A stretch of DNA of 64,000 nt from Rutpela maculata (taxonomy: Eukaryota; Arthropoda; Insecta; Coleoptera; Cerambycidae), in NCBI GenBank assembly GCA_936432065.2, contig OW386291.2:14733821-14797820 (forward strand), given 5' to 3'. Made by a program: the position numbers and the translations under genes. This document shows positions 31,175 through 42,446 of this stretch, piece by piece; the first letter of the stretch is position 1; every line of letters starts with the position of its first letter. The notes under the pieces are model-generated. The model was not told the origin of the DNA. It did not search any database and worked only from the letters and a program-made list of their open reading frames with translations.

Positions 31175-32622
31175 TTAAAGTGTGTGTTTATCAGAGCTGG
31201 GTGGTATTCGAATACATCTGTATTCGAATACAGTATTCGGATACTTTTTCTGCATCTGAAAGCTGTATTCGAATACTTTCTTAAAATTGTATCCGTTATC
31301 CGTATCCGACAAAAATTAATAAAGTATCCGTTATTCGAATACTGATAAAAGTATTCGAATACAAATAAAAGTATCCGAATACACCTTAAGTATCCGAATA
31401 CACTAAAAGTATCCGAATACAACAAAAGTATCCGAATACAATAAAAGTATTTGGATACTGAAAATATCCGAATACCATAAAAAAACCGCTGCCCAAGGAA
31501 TCCCTACTTCCACATCGAGATTTTCTATCCAAGTCACTCACAACGAAAAAATTTTGTATGTGGAAATAATTGTTTACGGAACTTTAATAATATAATATTT
31601 GAAATCCTCTACCCCAAAAACCCATAAAACGATACCCCACATCGGTAGTGGGGTGGGGGTGGTGATAGGGGGTGGATGAAGTAAAAAATATTTTGAGGTT
31701 TCTGGTTCTTGCACACACACTAAATCACATTTTTTTTCATCCCCTTTAATATTCGGGTGGGGGTGGTAATGAGGGTGGCTAATGCCAAAATTTTTTTTGA
31801 GACCTTAGCTTCTTATGTATATACTAAATACCAATTTTATGGGCTCTTACCTGCTTGATTTACCTATTTACCCCAAATTGATCCCAATTTACCCCCCACC
31901 CTTCGACGGAACAAGATGAAAATATAATCTAGTTCTAGATCTCGTTAAAGTGTGTGTTTATCAGAGCTGGGTGGTATTCGAATACATCTGTATTCGAATA
32001 CAGTATTCGGATACTTTTTCTGCATCTGAAAACTGTATTCGAATACTTTCTTAAAATTGTATCCTTTATCCGTATCCGACACAAATTAATAAAGTATCCG
32101 TTATTCGAATACTGATAAAAGTATTCGAATACAAATAAAAGTATCCGAATACACCTTAAGTATCCGAATACACTAAAAGTATCCGAATACAACGAAAGTA
32201 TCCAAATACAATAAAAGTATTCGGATACTGAAAATATCCGAATACCATAAAAAAACCGCTGCCCAAGGAATCCCTACTTCCACATCGAGATTTTCTATCC
32301 AAGTCACTCACAACGAAAAAATTTTGTATGTGGAAATAATTGTTTACGGAACTTTAATAATATAATATTTGAAATCCTCTACCCCAAAAACCCATAAAAC
32401 GATACCCCACATCGGTAGTGGAGTGGGGGTGGTGATAGGGGGTGGAATGAGGGTGGCTAATGCCAAAATTTTTTTTGAGACCTTAGCTTCTTATGTATAT
32501 ACTAAATACCAATTTTATGGGCTCTTACCTGCTTGATTTACCTATTTACCCCAAATTGATCCCAATTTACCCCCCACCCTTCGACGGAACAAGATGAAAA
32601 TATAATCTAGTTCTAGATCTCG
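31175..32622. repeat. Tandem duplication of a hAT end, its flank and an R600 copy
   Basis: Unit one (31175-31944) and unit two (31945-32622) are nearly identical. Each starts TTAAAGTGTGTGTTTATCAG, runs through the left hAT end and ends inside R600 at CTAGATCTCG. The junction reads CTCGTTAAAGTGTGTG: the R600 word CTCGTTAAAG joins the flank word ATTAAAGTGTGTG at a shared TTAAAGT. Unit two has lost about 90 bases in the G-rich part. Because flanking non-element DNA is included, the duplication happened after the hAT insertion. Confidence 0.8.
31481..31944 (+). repeat. R600 copy, 3' part cut by the duplication
   Basis: Starts AAAAACCGCTGCCCAAGG and ends at CTAGATCTCG where the second tandem unit begins. 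It lacks the GACA tract and the terminal hairpin. It holds the full G-rich middle (GGGGTGGGGGTGGTGATAGG). Confidence 0.8.
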
Positions 32623-32847
32623 TTAAAGTACATATGTGTACCAAATTTCAAGTCAATATCTCAAACGGTTCCAGAGTAAACGTGCGCACAAAAAAAAGTT
32701 ACAGTCAGACAGACCGACAGACAGACAGAAATTTTTTTTGCTCAAACTTAAAATCTCGACGTTTCATGACATTCTAAGCCTATTTGAACAATAAAAATTT
32801 TTAAAAATTTTTTTGTCGTTACTATACTTCCACTGGATGTGGAAGTA
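32251..32847 (+). repeat. R600 copy with complete 3' end
   Basis: Same start as the preceding copy, with an internal loss of about 90 bases in the G-rich part. It continues through GTGCGCACAAAAAAAAGTTA, CAGACAGACCGACAGACAGA and ends with the hairpin TACTTCCACTGGATGTGGAA. Confidence 0.85.
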
Positions 32848-32874
32848 TATATATACATATTAAATATTATTTTC

Positions 32875-33487
32875 TAGTCATTCTTTATAAAAAGGTTTAC
32901 ATATATTCTGAAAAGTCCTTTTAGCTATGGTTGGAATGTCGATATAACGTACAGAGTGGTTAAAAAATTGTTACAGGAGTAAAGTACCAGTTCTTCAAGT
33001 AAAAGTTGAAAATATTATGGGAAAAATTGTTCCTAATGTTGAGATAGAAGTTCAGATATGAAATTTGAAAGCTTATCTCAATTTTTTTTGGCATCTTTAA
33101 GATTAAAATAATTTTGCAAAGTTAACCAAAATAGCAAAGTAGCTAATTTATTTGATAACATGAACAGTTTAAAAGTGACTGTTTTGTGATTATTTTATTA
33201 AACAAATTAATAAATCATGCGCTTTCTTTAGTTACTTTTGCAAAATTAATTTAATCTTGGTGCCAAAAAAACTAGATAATTTAAATCAAATCTCATATCT
33301 GAACTTCTATCGACATTAGGAACAAATTTTCCCATAAGATTTTAAACTGTTGCTTCAATTTCATTCTCGCAAAAATTTCAAGTTTTCTTATTTTTTAACC
33401 ACCTTGTACGTTATATCAGCATTCCAACTATAGTTAAAGTAGTTAAGTATTTTTCAGTATAAGGAAAACTTTCTATAAAGAATGACT
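32875..33487. mobile_element. Inverted-repeat element inside the hAT
   Basis: TAGTCATTCTTTATAAA pairs with TTTCTATAAAGAATGACT-type sequence at the right end. Further paired words are CAGTTCTTCAAG/CTTGA..., TTGTTCCTAATGTTGAGATA with TATCGACATTAGGAACAA, and AGAAGTTCAGATATGA with TCATATCTGAACTTCT. The arms are about 290 bases. No coding capacity. Confidence 0.65.
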
Positions 33488-33560
33488 CCTTATATCATGT
33501 TTTAGTTTTTGTTAAAATGTTGAATAATTTTTTTTCTAGACGGTTTTTTGCACCTAATAG

Positions 33561-34015
33561 TACATTATGTATCTAGTAGTAAGAGCAATACATTCCCGGA
33601 CGACGATATAAATTTTTGGCCGAGGCTTTAAGCCGAGGCCAACAAGCATTGAAGTCCGGGAATGTGCTTTTACTACGAAGTACACATACTATTATTTCTG
33701 AAATCGCAATCAATATTATTATAAATTAAGGAATTTTTATTGTTTTGAAAAAAGTCAGAGATTCAGTGCTTATTATTTACTGTTTAAAATATATATATAA
33801 AAAAAACAGTCTGGGAAAGTAACTTACCCGGCCTAGGCCGGGAATAGTATATTGTGTATTTAGGTGTGAAAGCAATACATTCCCGGACGACGATGCAAAT
33901 TGTCCATTGCCAATAAGCATCGAAGTCCGGGAATGTGCTTTCACACCGAAGTACACATACTATTTATTCTGAAATCACAATCAATATTATTATAAATTAA
34001 GGAATTTGTATTAAT
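33561..34015. repeat. Pair of CCCGGAC hairpin repeats
   Basis: Two related units: the first has AGCAATACATTCCCGGACGA, a GGCCGAGGCTTTAAGCCGAG palindrome and GAAGTCCGGGAATGTGCTTT; the second repeats the outer words from about 33847 with a different loop. Both are followed by the same tail, AATCAATATTATTATAAATT and AAGGAATTT. CTAGGCCGGGAA-type words recur nearby up to 34330. Confidence 0.6.
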
Positions 34016-34839
34016 GCATAACATTTCTTCATTACAGTCTAACTGCTTACTAATAAATGCAATTTTAATGTGAATTGGTTTGTCTGCGTGTATTTATTTA
34101 CTCTCTAAAATATACGGCCTAGACCGGGAAAGTAACATTCCCGTACGGTTTTGTTGATCGTTGCTTGGCAATGGATCTTTTCTGGTCTGTTTTCTGATAG
34201 TTTCTTGGAAACGGACTAAAATACTGGAATTGTCCATTTTTCAATCTGAAATCGCTCCGAAAATGCTGACATTGCCGATCGATTTCAGAAAAAGTAACTT
34301 TCCCCGCTTAGGCCGGGAAAAAATAATTTTCCCAGACTGTTTTCTGATAGTTGCTTAGCAACGGACTAAAATACCAGAATGGCGTATTTTGGGATTTAAA
34401 ATTGTGCCGAGAAAGTATACATTAAAGTACATTCTTGACCGATTTCGGAAAAATTTAATTTTTTGTTGGTGGACTTTGTTTTGTTACAAAAAAAAACAAA
34501 TAAAATACCCAAAGGCATTACATATATTTATTTAAAAGAAACAGATTGCGCCTTGGACAGCTTTAAAGAAAACTGAATTTCATAAAATATTTTTTTCACA
34601 AACGAAAGAAAAGTATCCGGTATCCGTATCCGAAAAAAGTATTCGAATACAAGGTATTCGGATACTTTTTAAAGCAAAAAGTATCCGTATCTTGTCTCTG
34701 GTATTCGAATACATTTCATGTATCCGTATCCGGTATTCGAATACATTCTAACTGTATCCGACCCAGCTCTGGTGTTTATACATGAAAACACGCCACACCG
34801 AATATCAGTTCTTAAATTGTAGTACTTACTTTGCTATAA

Positions 34840-35142
34840 ATAATCAAAGTTGAGATCCTCGCGAAAAATACTGTGACGTCACTTCGAGAAAACTAGTCTC
34901 GCGCGGAATCCCTCAAACCGGGCGGCGGTTGGCTTTGAGACTAATTTGTGTTTTAGTTTTGTTACCACCTAACCTAACTTTCGTATTTACGTTTGCTTCT
35001 GTGAAAATATTGTGTTGTGAATTCACGTATTTTGAAGATTTTGTTTAGTTTATGATTTTGTTTTGTGTTGAGAAATGGAAAATATTTATTATAAACACTG
35101 TATAGTGCCACTGCCCAGTAAACATTTTTCTGTTTCTGAACC
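34840..35142 (+). promoter_or_regulatory. CpG-rich stretch with possible first exon
   Basis: This is one of the few CpG-rich places in the window (ACGTCACTTCG, GTCTCGCGCGGAATC, CGGGCGGCGGTTGG), followed by CACCTAACCTAAC and then an ATG in a good context at 35075. The frame from there reads MENIYYKHCIVPLPSKHFSV then SEP, and is cut by the foldback element starting at 35143. KHCIVPL is how many THAP-domain proteins begin, but the second zinc-ligand Cys is absent. It could be the promoter and first coding exon of a dead or disrupted gene. There is no TATA box in good position and no direct proof of transcription. Confidence 0.25.
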
Positions 35143-36943
35143 TAGTACAGTAACTAGAGGTTTTAACTTCGGAGTAATGTCATATTGAACGGATTTCGTT
35201 CATTTTTGGCAGTATATTAGTAAATGCTTCACAGAAAAGTTTCTATATTGTGCGGGGGCTTGCTAATTTATAGGGGATCGATGCCACCCCCTCTCAGGGG
35301 ATGGCACTTAAAAGATGTATATATTTATTGGAGCTGAAATAGGATCAAATCAAATCAAATTTTAAGAAGAAAAGGTTCTATACAATTTTTCACATAAATT
35401 GATAGTTTTTAAGTTATAACGACTTCAAAATTGTGATTTTAGCTTAAAAAAAGGTATTCCAAACGGCTTTCGTCAAGTATATCGATAAGTATTACTTTAT
35501 CGAAAAAATATTACAGACCAATAACAAAAAGTACAAACTGGGAATTAATTACATTTTTTGTTTTTTTTATGTAGGATTAATAATTTCGGAGATATTTAAG
35601 TTTATATTTGGTATCCAAGTGTTTCGAAATTACCTTTAAAGTTTAAAATGCATTTTTTTCTAAAGCAAGTCCTTTAAATGAGCAAAAAATTTGATCATCT
35701 GGGTAATGCTATATCTTAACGAAAAACTGTACCTGAGATAATTTTTTTAAATTACTGGCCAATTAGAGTAACAAAATGGTGACCTTTTTATATAAAAGAT
35801 ATAAATACGCACATTTTCCGTCATAACTTCTTTATTTTTTATGCTACAGGAACGAGTAAAAAATAATTTGAAAGCGCAATTAATTGTCTTTAACTTCATT
35901 TCTTAGAATCGTGACGTAGGTGTCACAATTTCTGAGATATTTAACACTTAAACTGCATTTTTTTGTCTCATAAACGTTCGGACGCCATTTGGAAACTTTC
36001 ATATCTCCGAAACTATTAAATCTATGTACATAAATAAACAAGCGAAATTCATTATCAGTTTATGAGCTTTATTTTTGGTCTGTACCCATTTTTCAATAAA
36101 ACTAATATTTATTGAGATATTTGGAAAAGGAAAAAAAATTACGTTGTATCCAAAATACCTTTATAGTTTAAATTGTATTTTTTTCTAAAGTAAGTGCTGT
36201 ATACAAACCAAAAAATTTGAGCATCTACGTCATGCTATATATTAATGAGAAACATTGTTTGGAATTCCTTTTTTTTAATTACTGGCTAATTACAGTAACA
36301 AAATGGCGACGTTGTTATTAAAAAAATGTGTAGACGGACATTGCTTCGGTCATAACTTCTTTGTTTTTTATGCTACAGAAACAAATAAAAAAACAGTTGA
36401 AAGCTTCATTAATAACCTATTATTCTACCTATTAATGTCACAGTTTCTGAAATATTTAACTCTCACTCTAAATAATTATCTTATGAACACTTGGATGCCA
36501 AATGTAAACTTAAATATCTCTGAAATTATTAATCTTACATCAATAAACAAAAACTATAATTAATTCCCAGTTTGTACTTTCTGTAATTGGTCTCTAACAT
36601 TTTTTCGATAAAGTAATACTTTTCGAGATACTTGACGAAAGCCGTTTGGAAATACCTTTTTTTTAAGCTAAAATTGCAATTTTGAAGTCGTTATAACTTG
36701 GAAACTAGCAATTTATGTGAAACATTGCATAGAACATTTTCTTCTTAAAATTTGGTTCTACTTCAGTTCCAATAAATATATATATTTTTTAAGTGCCACC
36801 CCCTATAAATTAGCAAGCCCCCGCACAATATAGAAACTTTTCTGTGAAGCATTTACTATTATACTGCCAAAAATGAACGAAATCCGTTAAATATGACATT
36901 ATTCCGAAGTTTTGCCTATTTTTTGCCTCTAGGTACTGTACTA
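35143..36943. mobile_element. Foldback element, 1.8 kb
   Basis: Ends are TAGTACAGTAACTAGAGG and its partner CCTCTAGGTACTGTACTA. Long inverted arms match: AATGTCATATTGAACGGATT, TTCATTTTTGGCAGTATA, TATTGTGCGGGGGCTTGCTA and CTGGGAATTAATTACA with their complements. The middle holds a direct duplication: the words ATTTTTTTCTAAAG, CAAAAAATTTGA, CATGCTATAT-like and CAATTA.AGTAACAAAATGG occur at about 35640-35780 and again at 36175-36310. No coding capacity. Confidence 0.75.
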
Positions 36944-37310
36944 ATCGTTTATGAAAGAGATTTATTTATTAGATATGTCCTACTCCATTTAGGTTTCTAA
37001 TAAAACATTTCCAAAGTTTTGTACTTGCTACATTGTATTAACTGCTTCAGAACAATAAATAATAAATATAATGTTTCATAAATATATTATTTAAGAAACA
37101 TCTATGGAATATAACAAGAAAATTCAAAGATTTCGGAATCCTTGCAACCATCGGTGACATTGGAAATGAATATATGAAACATAATAATATTTTATCTTCT
37201 GACGTGCAAAATGACTTAATTATAGACATCATTTTCAGTGTCAAAACGTGCCAGAAGATAAAATTTTGTATGAAAGAGTGACCACAAAATTCGCCTGTTT
37301 TTGCATAGTA
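36944..37310. other. Unassigned AT-rich DNA
   Basis: No gene or repeat was recognised between two inverted-repeat elements. Confidence 0.4.
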
Positions 37311-38694
37311 GATAGCGGACCAAGGGAAAGAGCAAAATAAATGCTATAGAGCTCAAATTAAACTTTGGCAAAATGTAAGGTGAGCATATTTTTTACTTTT
37401 TCGAAAAAATGCAAAAATCACCCCTATTCAAGGGTAGAAAATATTTAAAAAAGGCAGTATATAATGAACATTTTAAAAAATAAAACAACTGTTATTACTC
37501 AGATTTTATATTGTATGAATTTATTTACGGATTATGTATTATTCTGTAGCGTATTTGGAAGTGTTTAGGCATTAGGCAATGGGCAAATATACAATTTTTT
37601 TTTAATAATTTTAATAATATCTACACATAAAAACAGTTGACCCGTATTTTTAATTTTATTTTTAATTAATGCCTTATAGTAAAAAAATCATAAAGTTTAA
37701 ACTGTGTTTAAACGGGTAAATATTGCCGTCAATTTTTGGGCTATTCTATTGGCTATGACGTAATAGCGTAATCACCAAATTCTAATGCGAGCTTGAACAG
37801 GGAAACGAGTGCTACGTTCCCATATTTTGATAAATAATGTAAGATATTCTGTACTGCTATACGGAATCCTCTGTAATATTACAATTCTGTATTGGCAAGT
37901 TATCAATCAGCCTTAAAAATATATAAAATATTTACTTGCTGGATATTTGAAACAGTGTTAAAAATTGATGTTAAAATTTATTTCAGACAGTGCAGTAGCA
38001 TATTCTTTTTTAGAAATGTGGCAACGTAGCTAGTTACTGTCAAATGTAAAATGCCCCCGTTTTAGAGGTTATTACGCTATTACGTCACGAGATATCCGGA
38101 AAACTACCTTATTTTAAATCTACTCTGATTTTAAGCATATTCATTTTACAATAAAACCAATAATAGTCGGTAAAATTACCTTGAAAATATATTTATAACA
38201 TTTTGAAGAGTCATACTATAATATTATATTATTAATATTGTGGTTTTCGTTATTGTCTTCTAGCCCATTGTCCTACAACCCTCCAACCCCGTAATAATTA
38301 AAATACCAACCCCAGAAAACGAAAAAATGCATAATTCCCACGACGATTGTATCATATGGGTAGGACTTATGAATTTTTTCGTTTTCTGGGGTTGGTATTT
38401 TAATTATTACAAGGAGTTGAATGGTTGTAGGACAATATTCTAAACTCTTCCAAATACGCTACAAAATTATATATAATCCGTAAATAATTCATACAATATA
38501 AAATCTGAGTAATAACAGTTGTTTTATTTTTTTAAATATTCATTATATACTGCCTCTTTTAAATATTTTCTACCCTTAAATAGGGGAGATTTTTGCATTT
38601 TTTCAAAAAAGTAAAAAATATGCTCACCTTAAAATTTTGTTTAATTTGAGCCCTATAACTGTAACATTCATTTTTTTCTTAATCCGCCGGCTAT
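37311..38694. mobile_element. Inverted-repeat element, 1.4 kb
   Basis: Left arm words GCTCAAATTAAACTTTG, AAGGTGAGCATATTTTTTAC, CAGTATATAATGAACATT and ACTGTTATTACTCAGATTTT are found inverted from about 38690 back to 38440. A second, shorter inverted pair (TGACGTAATAGCGTAAT and ATTACGCTATTACGTCA) lies inside at about 37755 and 38070, and a hairpin MITE sits next to the right arm. No coding capacity. Confidence 0.65.
38267..38436. mobile_element. Hairpin MITE, 170 bp
   Basis: ATTGTCCTACAACCCTCCAA and TAATAATTAAAATACCAACC then CCAGAAAACGAAAAAATGC pair with their complements in the second half over about 68 bases per arm, with very few mismatches. It appears younger than the surrounding repeat. 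Confidence 0.7.
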
Positions 38695-38839
38695 TAAGGA
38701 TTAATATACAACAGGATACAGAATCCACTACAGTTTGCTTAGATTTATACTTCGACTCGAAGTTGTGGTAAAATAAAAATTAATTAATATTAATGTATTA
38801 ACAATGAATTAATTAGCGAAACTAGTGATTGATTACACT

Positions 38840-40160
38840 TTACACAATTCGGGATTAAATGGCTATTAAATCTAATAGAACGACACGCGTTGAAATTAAA
38901 TTTCTAAATCGTTTAAAATGGCTTTAGTCACATACTCTCAATGTTCTATCGTACCACGGAAATGATAGTGGTGTACTTTTTCCCCCCAAAAAACTACTAC
39001 TACTACCACCACCACCACCCCCTTTTCTCATTTTTCTATAATACGCTTGTGATGGCTTGACAGATCGGGATTATTACAGGGAATATTGATAAGTCGACTA
39101 TATTTTGACCAGGAGACCCCAAAACAACCCCTGGGAGTTGGAGCCGCCCCCTTCCTGAATGACAAAATATTCCGAAATTACTGCGAAAGGGCTGAGGAAC
39201 GTTTTCATCTAGTTTTCGAACGATAATTGCAACACCACTCTTCTGGAGTTACCCCTAAATGAAAAAAAATTACCCCTTGTTCTGGTTTTTCCATACTACG
39301 CTTGTGTGGGCTTGACAGATCTTTGTTATTACAGGGAGTATTGATAAATAGAGTATCTTTTGATCAGGAGACGCCAGAACAACTCCCGGGGGTTAAAACT
39401 ACCTCTCGCTGAATGACAAAACATTCCGAAAATACTTCGAAAGGGTTGAAGAACGGTCTTCTCTAGTTTTCGAGGGCGAGGAACACGATGGTTGCAGTGC
39501 TTTTTCCCCAACTTTCTGGAACTACCCCTAGTTGGGAAAAAACTATCCCTTGTCCTGATTCTTTCGTACAATGCTTGTGAGGGCTTGATAGATTGAGGTT
39601 ATTACAGGTAATATCGATAAATCGAGTATCTTTTGATCAGGAGACGCTAAAGCAACTCCCAGAGGTTGAAACCATCCCCTCCCTGAATGACAAAACTGAC
39701 TAGTACGGAAGAATCAGAACAAAGGTAGTTTGTTTTCATTTAGGGGTAGTTCCAGAAGAGTGGGGGAAACTATTGCAATTATCGTGGTACTCGCCCTCGA
39801 AAGTTGGAAGAAACAGTTCTTCAGCTCTTTTGCAGTATTTTCGGAATGTTTTGTCATTCAGGGAAGGGGTGGTTATAACCCCTGGGGGTTGTTTTGAAGT
39901 CTCCTGGTCAAAGAATACTTAACAACATTGCCTGTAATAACACTGATCTGTCAAGCCCTTACAAGCGTATTATGGAAAAACCAGAACAAGGGTAGTAGTA
40001 GTTTTTTTGGGGGAAAAAAGTACACCACTATCATTTCTGTGGTACGATAGAACGTTGGGAGTATGTGACTAGAGCCCTTTTAAACGATTCAGAAGTTTCA
40101 TTTTAACGCGTGTCGTTCTATTAGATTCAATAGCCATTTAATCCCGAATTTAGTGATAAA
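38840..40160. mobile_element. Inverted-repeat element with tandem ~265-bp units
   Basis: Outer arms: AATTCGGGATTAAATGGCTA, TCTAATAGAACGACACGCGT and ATGATAGTGGTGTACTTTTT are inverted at the right end. Between them, units of about 265 bases repeat near 39040, 39300 and 39570, each with TACGCTTGTGNGGGCTTGACAG-type words, TTATTACAGGGA, TTTTGATCAGGAGACGCC and CTGAATGACAAAACATTCCG; a fourth is inverted near 39830. The units are related to those at 6955-7975. Confidence 0.7.
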
Positions 40161-41050
40161 ATGTCAATTTGAGAAAAACTGAGCAGTGAAACATATATTT
40201 TGACGGCTTAAAAAACATAGGGATTCCACCTTTGGAAAATAAAATTTATTTTTTTGTATGTGCCTGTGTTATTATATTCTCTTGTAATCGATAATACGTC
40301 TTTGTTTCCGTAAATTTTCAAGGTCCTAGGTACACAGAAATTGAGTGAAATATCGATTACAGGATTTGATTCAAACAAACAATGAGTTAAATAGAAGCAT
40401 GTAAAAATGCTTGACGTAGCTTTAAATGCAGTCAGAAGCCAACAATATTCTAGCTATGTACGACAAATATTTCAATTAAAATTCTTATACGCACGAAGTT
40501 CACTTTATTCCAAAATTAGATAATTAAGTTTCGTTAAATATTTTCTTTGTTAGTAATCGTCTTAATTTATCGAAAACATTTTATAGCCTTTAGAATAACT
40601 GAAAATGTTGATTTAAATATTTCTTCGGATTACGAGAAACATTAAATATGAAATTTGATTAGCTTAGAGAATATTTCGAATTACATATAAGCACAGATAG
40701 TCCGGTCAGAATAAATATTCAGCCTCGGAAAAATTCAAGGTCAAAGGTGCAAAAAACGGTTTTTGAAAAATATCTTTCAAACGGTAAGTTTTTTCGTAAA
40801 AATACATGAGTGAGTTATCGCGATTTAAATAATCTGCAAAATTCACCTTTTTCATATAATATGCACTCTTTTCCGCACCACCTTCGAGGTAGAGTGCATT
40901 ATCCATCAGTCAATGTTATCAACAAATCGACATCTTCACCAACAACAATAGTTCCATTTGTATTTGACTGTTCAATATTGCTGTTTGAATTATGAGTACA
41001 TCAGTGTCATTAGCAGTTTGTTTCGCAGAAATATCAGCCGCTGTTAATTT
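40161..41050. other. Unassigned DNA with one dispersed word block
   Basis: No gene was recognised. The block 40720-40800 (AAGGTCAAAGGTGCAAAAAA, CGGTTTTTGAAAAATATCTT) recurs inverted at about 47555-47625, so it belongs to a dispersed repeat. Confidence 0.4.
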
Positions 41051-41775
41051 TACTTCCACGTCCAGTGGAAGTATAGTAACGACAAAAAAAATTTAAAAAA
41101 TTTTTGTTGTCCAAATAGGCTTAAAATGTCATGAAACGTCGAGATTTTAAGTTTGAGCGAAAAAAAAATTTCTGTCTGTTTGTCGGTCTGTCGGTCTGTC
41201 TGTCGGCCTGTCTGTAACTTTTTTTTGTGCGCACGTTTTCTCTGGAACCGTTGAAGATATTGACTTGAAATTTGGTACACATATGTACTTTAACGAGATC
41301 TAGAACTAGATTATATTTTCATCTTGTTCCGTCGAAGGGTTGGGGGGCAAATTGGGGTAAATTTGGGGTAAATAGGTCAATCAAGCAGGTAAGAGTCCAT
41401 AAAATTAGTATTTAGTATATACAAGAGAAGCTAAGGTCTCAAAAAAATTTTTGGCATTAGCCACCCCCATTACCACCCCCACCCCTTTATTAAAGGGGAT
41501 GAAAAAAAATTGTGATTTAGTGTATGTACAGGAACCAGAAACCTCAAAATATTTTTTTACTTCATCCACCCCCCACTATCACCCCCCTATCACCACCCCC
41601 CACCCCACTACCGATGTGGGGTACCGTTTTATGGGTTTTTGGGGTAGAGGATTTCAAATATTATATTATTAAAGTTCCATAAACAATTATTTTCACATAC
41701 AAAGTTTTTTCGTTGTAAGTGACTTGGATAGAGAATCTGGATGTGGAAGTAGTGATTCCTTGGGCAGCGGTTTTT
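41051..41775 (-). repeat. R600 copy, complete, minus strand
   Basis: Read on the minus strand it runs from AACCGCTGCCCAAGGAATCA near 41770 to the terminal hairpin at 41051 (one change in it). The GACA tract has expanded variants (GACAGACCGACAGAC). A good reference copy for the family, with both ends. Confidence 0.85.
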
Positions 41776-42446
41776 CTTGTAACATTGAAATTAACCCGAC
41801 AGTGATCTTCAAGCTGCAGAAAGTTTGACCAAAATGTATCCAAAAACGGGTTTCACAGAATGTTTTCAGCATATCTGTAGGAGAAAAAATGCAAATCGGA
41901 AAATCCTAGCTGATCCCCTTCGCGAGATTTCTAATTACACACCACCACAAAAAAAATTAAGTGATCTGTCCGGTGGACCAGATTAGTGTATTCTTATGTA
42001 TTTTGACTCGCTGAATCTGAATCTGAAGTTAGAATTTTCAGATTGGCTCTCTTCCCTTAACTTCAAAAAACACCTCTAAAACGAAAAAAAAAGTGGTGTG
42101 TCCAGCGGATCAGACCAATGTATCCTTATGTATTTTAACCCGCAGAATCCAAATCCGAAGTCAGAATTGTCAGATTGACTCGGTTTTTATGTCTAACCTC
42201 AAAAACACCATCAAACATCCAGTTTTTCGACTTTCATACTCAAATGAGTAGTTAGAGATTTGTTTTAATATGTTTATCTTCTCTTATTAGGTTATATACT
42301 AATTAATGAACTGCTTTTGAACAATTAATAGTATACATAAACAAATAGCGTGAGTTATTATAACTCACGCTAGGTACAGAGCCAATCACTTTTATCTTCA
42401 TGCCTAGCCTGTCCAATCGACGTAACGCGCGACACACGAAGGTGGA

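Larger units (their letters stand above)
31192..34771. mobile_element. hAT element, 3.6 kb, non-autonomous, 8-bp TSD
   Basis: It begins CAGAGCTGGGTGGTATTCG and ends GTATCCGACCCAGCTCTG. GTGTTTAT is repeated exactly at 31184-31191 and 34772-34779, the 8-bp duplication of hAT elements, and CAGAGCTGGG is a usual hAT tip. The subterminal regions are packed with GTATTCGAATAC and GTATCCG words, probably transposase binding motifs, in both orientations. The interior is a mosaic of other repeats (two R600 copies, an inverted-repeat element, a repeated CCCGGAC hairpin), and no transposase frame remains. Confidence 0.85.

Noticed and set aside
31141..32192. Two nearly identical minus-strand frames of 94 and 85 codons (YSNTD..., FEYHP)
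   Set aside because: They translate the GTATTCGAATAC-rich hAT ends; the repetition comes from the tandem duplication.
34970..34985. CCTAACCTAAC as insect telomere repeat
   Set aside because: Only two units; common by chance and in gene leaders.
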